This document shows, in pieces, positions 58,717-60,550 of a stretch of 60,550 nt of DNA (position 1 is its first letter; the number at the start of each line of letters is the position of its first letter). The DNA comes from Streptomyces showdoensis. GTDB lineage: Bacteria > Actinomycetota > Actinomycetes > Streptomycetales > Streptomycetaceae. Under the pieces are notes generated by a model. That model was not told the origin of the DNA. It worked only from the letters and a program-made list of their open reading frames with translations, and searched no databases. Where the stretch lies: NCBI RefSeq assembly GCF_039535475.1, contig NZ_BAAAXG010000001.1, positions 1 through 60,550 of the forward strand. Direction: 5' to 3'. The position numbers and the translations under genes are program-made.

Positions 58717-60003
58717 TCAATGCCCGAGCGCCTGGCGCAGTTGCTCCTTGTTCATGTGCGAACGGCCTTCGAGACCTTGGTCCCTGGCCTCCTGACGCAA
58801 CTCCTCCAGGGTCTGGTGGGCGGTCGTGCTGGTCCCGCGGCTGCCGTTGCCGTTGCCGGGGTGGAGGACGACCTTGGTCCAGCCGTCATCGCGGTTGTCG
58901 AAGTGCTCGTACGCGGAGGGGGCCTCGTCGAGGCCCAGCTCGTGGGAGACGAGGAAGCTCGGCTCGGCCTTGCCACCGGCGATCAGGTCGCGCAAGGCCC
59001 GGTTGTAGCGCTTCACCGGGGCTTGGCCGGTTCCGATCCGCTGGCCCTTGAACCACAGCATCCCGAAATCCAGCGGCACCTTCCCCTGGGCTTCGAGTTC
59101 GCCCTGGGCTTCGGCGCCGCCGGGGTCTTCGGGCAGGAAGACCCCCACCACGCCGATGCCTCCGGTGAACCGGACCGTGTCGATGAGTCCGTTCATGGTC
59201 AGCGTCGCGTCCTCGGTCCCCTGGGGGTCGTGGGCCTGGTAGCCGACGCATTCGCAGCCGTTGTCCGCCCCCAGCCCCAGGGTGGCCTCCTTGACCACCT
59301 CGGCCGGGTCCTGCTCCGCCGTGTTGATCGGGATCGCCCCGATCTCCTCCGCTATGCGGAGCCGGTCGGGCTGGTGGTCGGCGACCCAGACCCGGCCGGC
59401 GCCCTTGAGGATCGCCGAATAGGCGGCCATCAGACCCACCGGGCCCGCGCCGTAGATGATGGTCTGGTCTCCGGGCTTGACGCCGGCCATCTCGGTGGCG
59501 TGGTATCCGGTGGGGAAGATGTCGGCGAGCATCACGTAGTCGAGCTGTCGCCCGGGGGCGTCCTCGCCCAGGCGCAGGGCGTTGAAGTCGCCGTAGGGGA
59601 CGCGCAGGAATTCGGCCTGGCCTCCCTGGTAGGGGCCCATTTCGGCGAAGCCGTACGCGGCCCCCGCCTTGTCCGGCTCGGGCTGCATGGTGAGGCAGTA
59701 GTTCGTCAGCCCCTGCTCGCACTGCTTGCAGAAGCCGCACGCGATGTTGAACGGGAGGACCACCCAGTCGCCGGCCTTGACCTTGGTGACGGCCTCGCCC
59801 ACCTCGACCACCTGGCCGAGGTTCTCGTGGCCCAGGGTGCGACCCGACTCGAAGGAGGTCCGGCCCTCGTACATGTGCAGGTCCGAGCCGCAGATGTTGG
59901 TGGTGGTGATCTTCACCAGGATGTCGGCCGGGTGCTCGATCTTCGCGTCGGGGACGTCCTTGACCGTCACCGACCGGGGCCCTTCGTACACTGCAGCTTT
60001 CAT
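58717..60003 (-). CDS. Glutathione-independent formaldehyde dehydrogenase-type Zn enzyme with C-terminal extension
   Basis: 428 residues. Zn-alcohol-dehydrogenase features: TTNICGSDLHMYEGRT with the catalytic Cys and His, GHENLGQVVEVG, the structural Zn cluster CGFCKQCEQGLTNYC, and the NAD loop IIYGAGPVGLMAAYSAI (about residues 185-201). MLADIFPTGYHATE and GIGVVGVFLPEDPG (with an extra acidic insert) are typical of the PFDH group, which oxidises formaldehyde without glutathione. The last 40 residues (TLEELRQEARDQGLEGRSHM then NKEQLRQALG) resemble a Rho N-terminal/SAP-like helical domain and are not part of the enzyme fold. GGGAAG precedes the ATG. Confidence 0.9.
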   Translation of the reverse strand: MKAAVYEGPRSVTVKDVPDAKIEHPADILVKITTTNICGSDLHMYEGRTSFESGRTLGHENLGQVVEVGEAVTKVKAGDWVVLPFNIACGFCKQCEQGLTNYCLTMQPEPDKAGAAYGFAEMGPYQGGQAEFLRVPYGDFNALRLGEDAPGRQLDYVMLADIFPTGYHATEMAGVKPGDQTIIYGAGPVGLMAAYSAILKGAGRVWVADHQPDRLRIAEEIGAIPINTAEQDPAEVVKEATLGLGADNGCECVGYQAHDPQGTEDATLTMNGLIDTVRFTGGIGVVGVFLPEDPGGAEAQGELEAQGKVPLDFGMLWFKGQRIGTGQAPVKRYNRALRDLIAGGKAEPSFLVSHELGLDEAPSAYEHFDNRDDGWTKVVLHPGNGNGSRGTSTTAHQTLEELRQEARDQGLEGRSHMNKEQLRQALGH

Positions 60004-60372
60004 GATCTTCCCTACCGGCGCCGCCGCGCGTCGTGCTTCACCGACGGAAGCGGCGTCTTGCTGGGTGGCGGCGCGGAGGCGGCGGGACCGTGGGGTGACG
60101 CCCGCCTCTGCGGAGTAAGGCTTCTCTCCCGTCCTTTCCGCGTCGAGCGGACCGGGCGCGGGATCTTGCCTCCCAGGCCCCTGCCCACCGGCAGCATGCT
60201 CAACCACCACCGTGAGGGCGGACGTTCGCGATCACGACGGTCGTCCCGGCCTCGCATCGCTCGTAGGCCGCGTCCGCGCCCCGGGGTGTCCCTGCGGAGG
60301 CGAAGGCGTACGGGGCGCGGGTGAGGCCGGCCGTGTCCCGTCCGGGCCGCGGTCGGTGCGGTGCGGGCCGGT
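60004..60372. other. Intergenic, no supported gene
   Basis: About 370 bases between the dehydrogenase start and the stop codon of the gene at the right edge. No recognisable gene. Confidence 0.4.
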
Positions 60373-60550
60373 TCACCCGGGCCAGGTTCCGGTCAGGCGG
60401 CGGGTGGTGGCGGCTCCGGCCCGGTCGACGGCGGCTCGGACCACGGCGAAGATCGCGCCTTGCAGGGCCGCCGCCAGGAGGATCTCCCGCCAGGTGCGCT
60501 GCTCGTCGGTGGCGGCGGGGGCCTCGTCCTCATGGCCGATCACCTTCCAT
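60373..60550 (-). CDS. DUF4235 family membrane protein, C-terminal part
   Basis: The gene runs in from the right edge; 58 residues are visible. WKVIGHEDEAPAATDEQRTW, then REILLAAALQGAIFAVVRAA, VDRAGAATTRRLTGTWPG matches the second half of DUF4235 proteins, which are small two-helix membrane proteins of unknown function common in actinobacteria. The first helix is outside the window. Confidence 0.85.
   Translation of the reverse strand, partial: WKVIGHEDEAPAATDEQRTWREILLAAALQGAIFAVVRAAVDRAGAATTRRLTGTWPG

Overview
The window is very GC-rich, with strongly biased third codon positions, GTG starts, Streptomyces-type regulators and many actinobacterial family proteins (mycothiol-dependent enzyme, GPP34, DUF2267, DUF6480, DUF6479, DUF4235, an Hsp18/RheA pair, a CmlR-type exporter). 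It is almost certainly chromosomal DNA of a Streptomyces or close relative. No rRNA, tRNA, CRISPR array or prophage was recognised. Gene order is loose, with many single genes, long gaps and decayed remnants, which suggests an accessory or chromosome-arm region.

Layout. 1-8.3 kb: a frame-broken membrane glycosyltransferase end, an FMN-binding glutamate-synthase-family protein, a MauE-like/DsbA-like redox pair (minus), an IS5-type transposase remnant, a secreted erythromycin-esterase-family protein, a PRC-barrel protein and a decayed Sel1/TPR-like gene. 8.3-24 kb: a secreted subtilisin with a P-domain, a giant LuxR-type regulator with a degenerate ATPase, a GATCG-rich tandem array, then GPP34, SUKH, GNAT, mycothiol-dependent, CsbD, Mrr-like nuclease, Ser/Thr kinase, SRPBCC and nitroreductase genes. 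24-41 kb: a FUSC exporter, MFS transporters, a phytoene-dehydrogenase-like oxidase, a tiny secreted peptide, a TrmB/LuxR-like regulator facing a 1406-residue subtilisin fused to Asp-box repeats, cmlR with a possible leader peptide, and another MFS exporter.

41-60.5 kb is a stress and redox island. It holds an APH-like kinase, htpG, rheA, hsp18 with a RheA-type operator, two DUF2267 proteins, a frameshifted MpaB-type oxygenase, a class II glutamine amidotransferase and two paralogous envelope proteins. It continues with an overlapping operon of methyltransferase, CDGSH protein and haem-oxygenase-like diiron enzyme, then DUF6766 with an overlapping 27-residue membrane ORF, hemerythrin, a CBM48-like protein, DUF6480, a flavodoxin-like reductase, an SDR/PHP pair, DUF6479, a frame-broken GCS2 ligase, a formaldehyde-dehydrogenase-type enzyme and the end of a DUF4235 gene.

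The most interesting items are the methyltransferase-CDGSH-diiron operon, the RheA/Hsp18 operator, the cmlR leader region, the subtilisin/beta-propeller fusion with its divergent regulator, and the repeated frame changes, several of them at G/C homopolymers, which may be assembly errors rather than true gene death.
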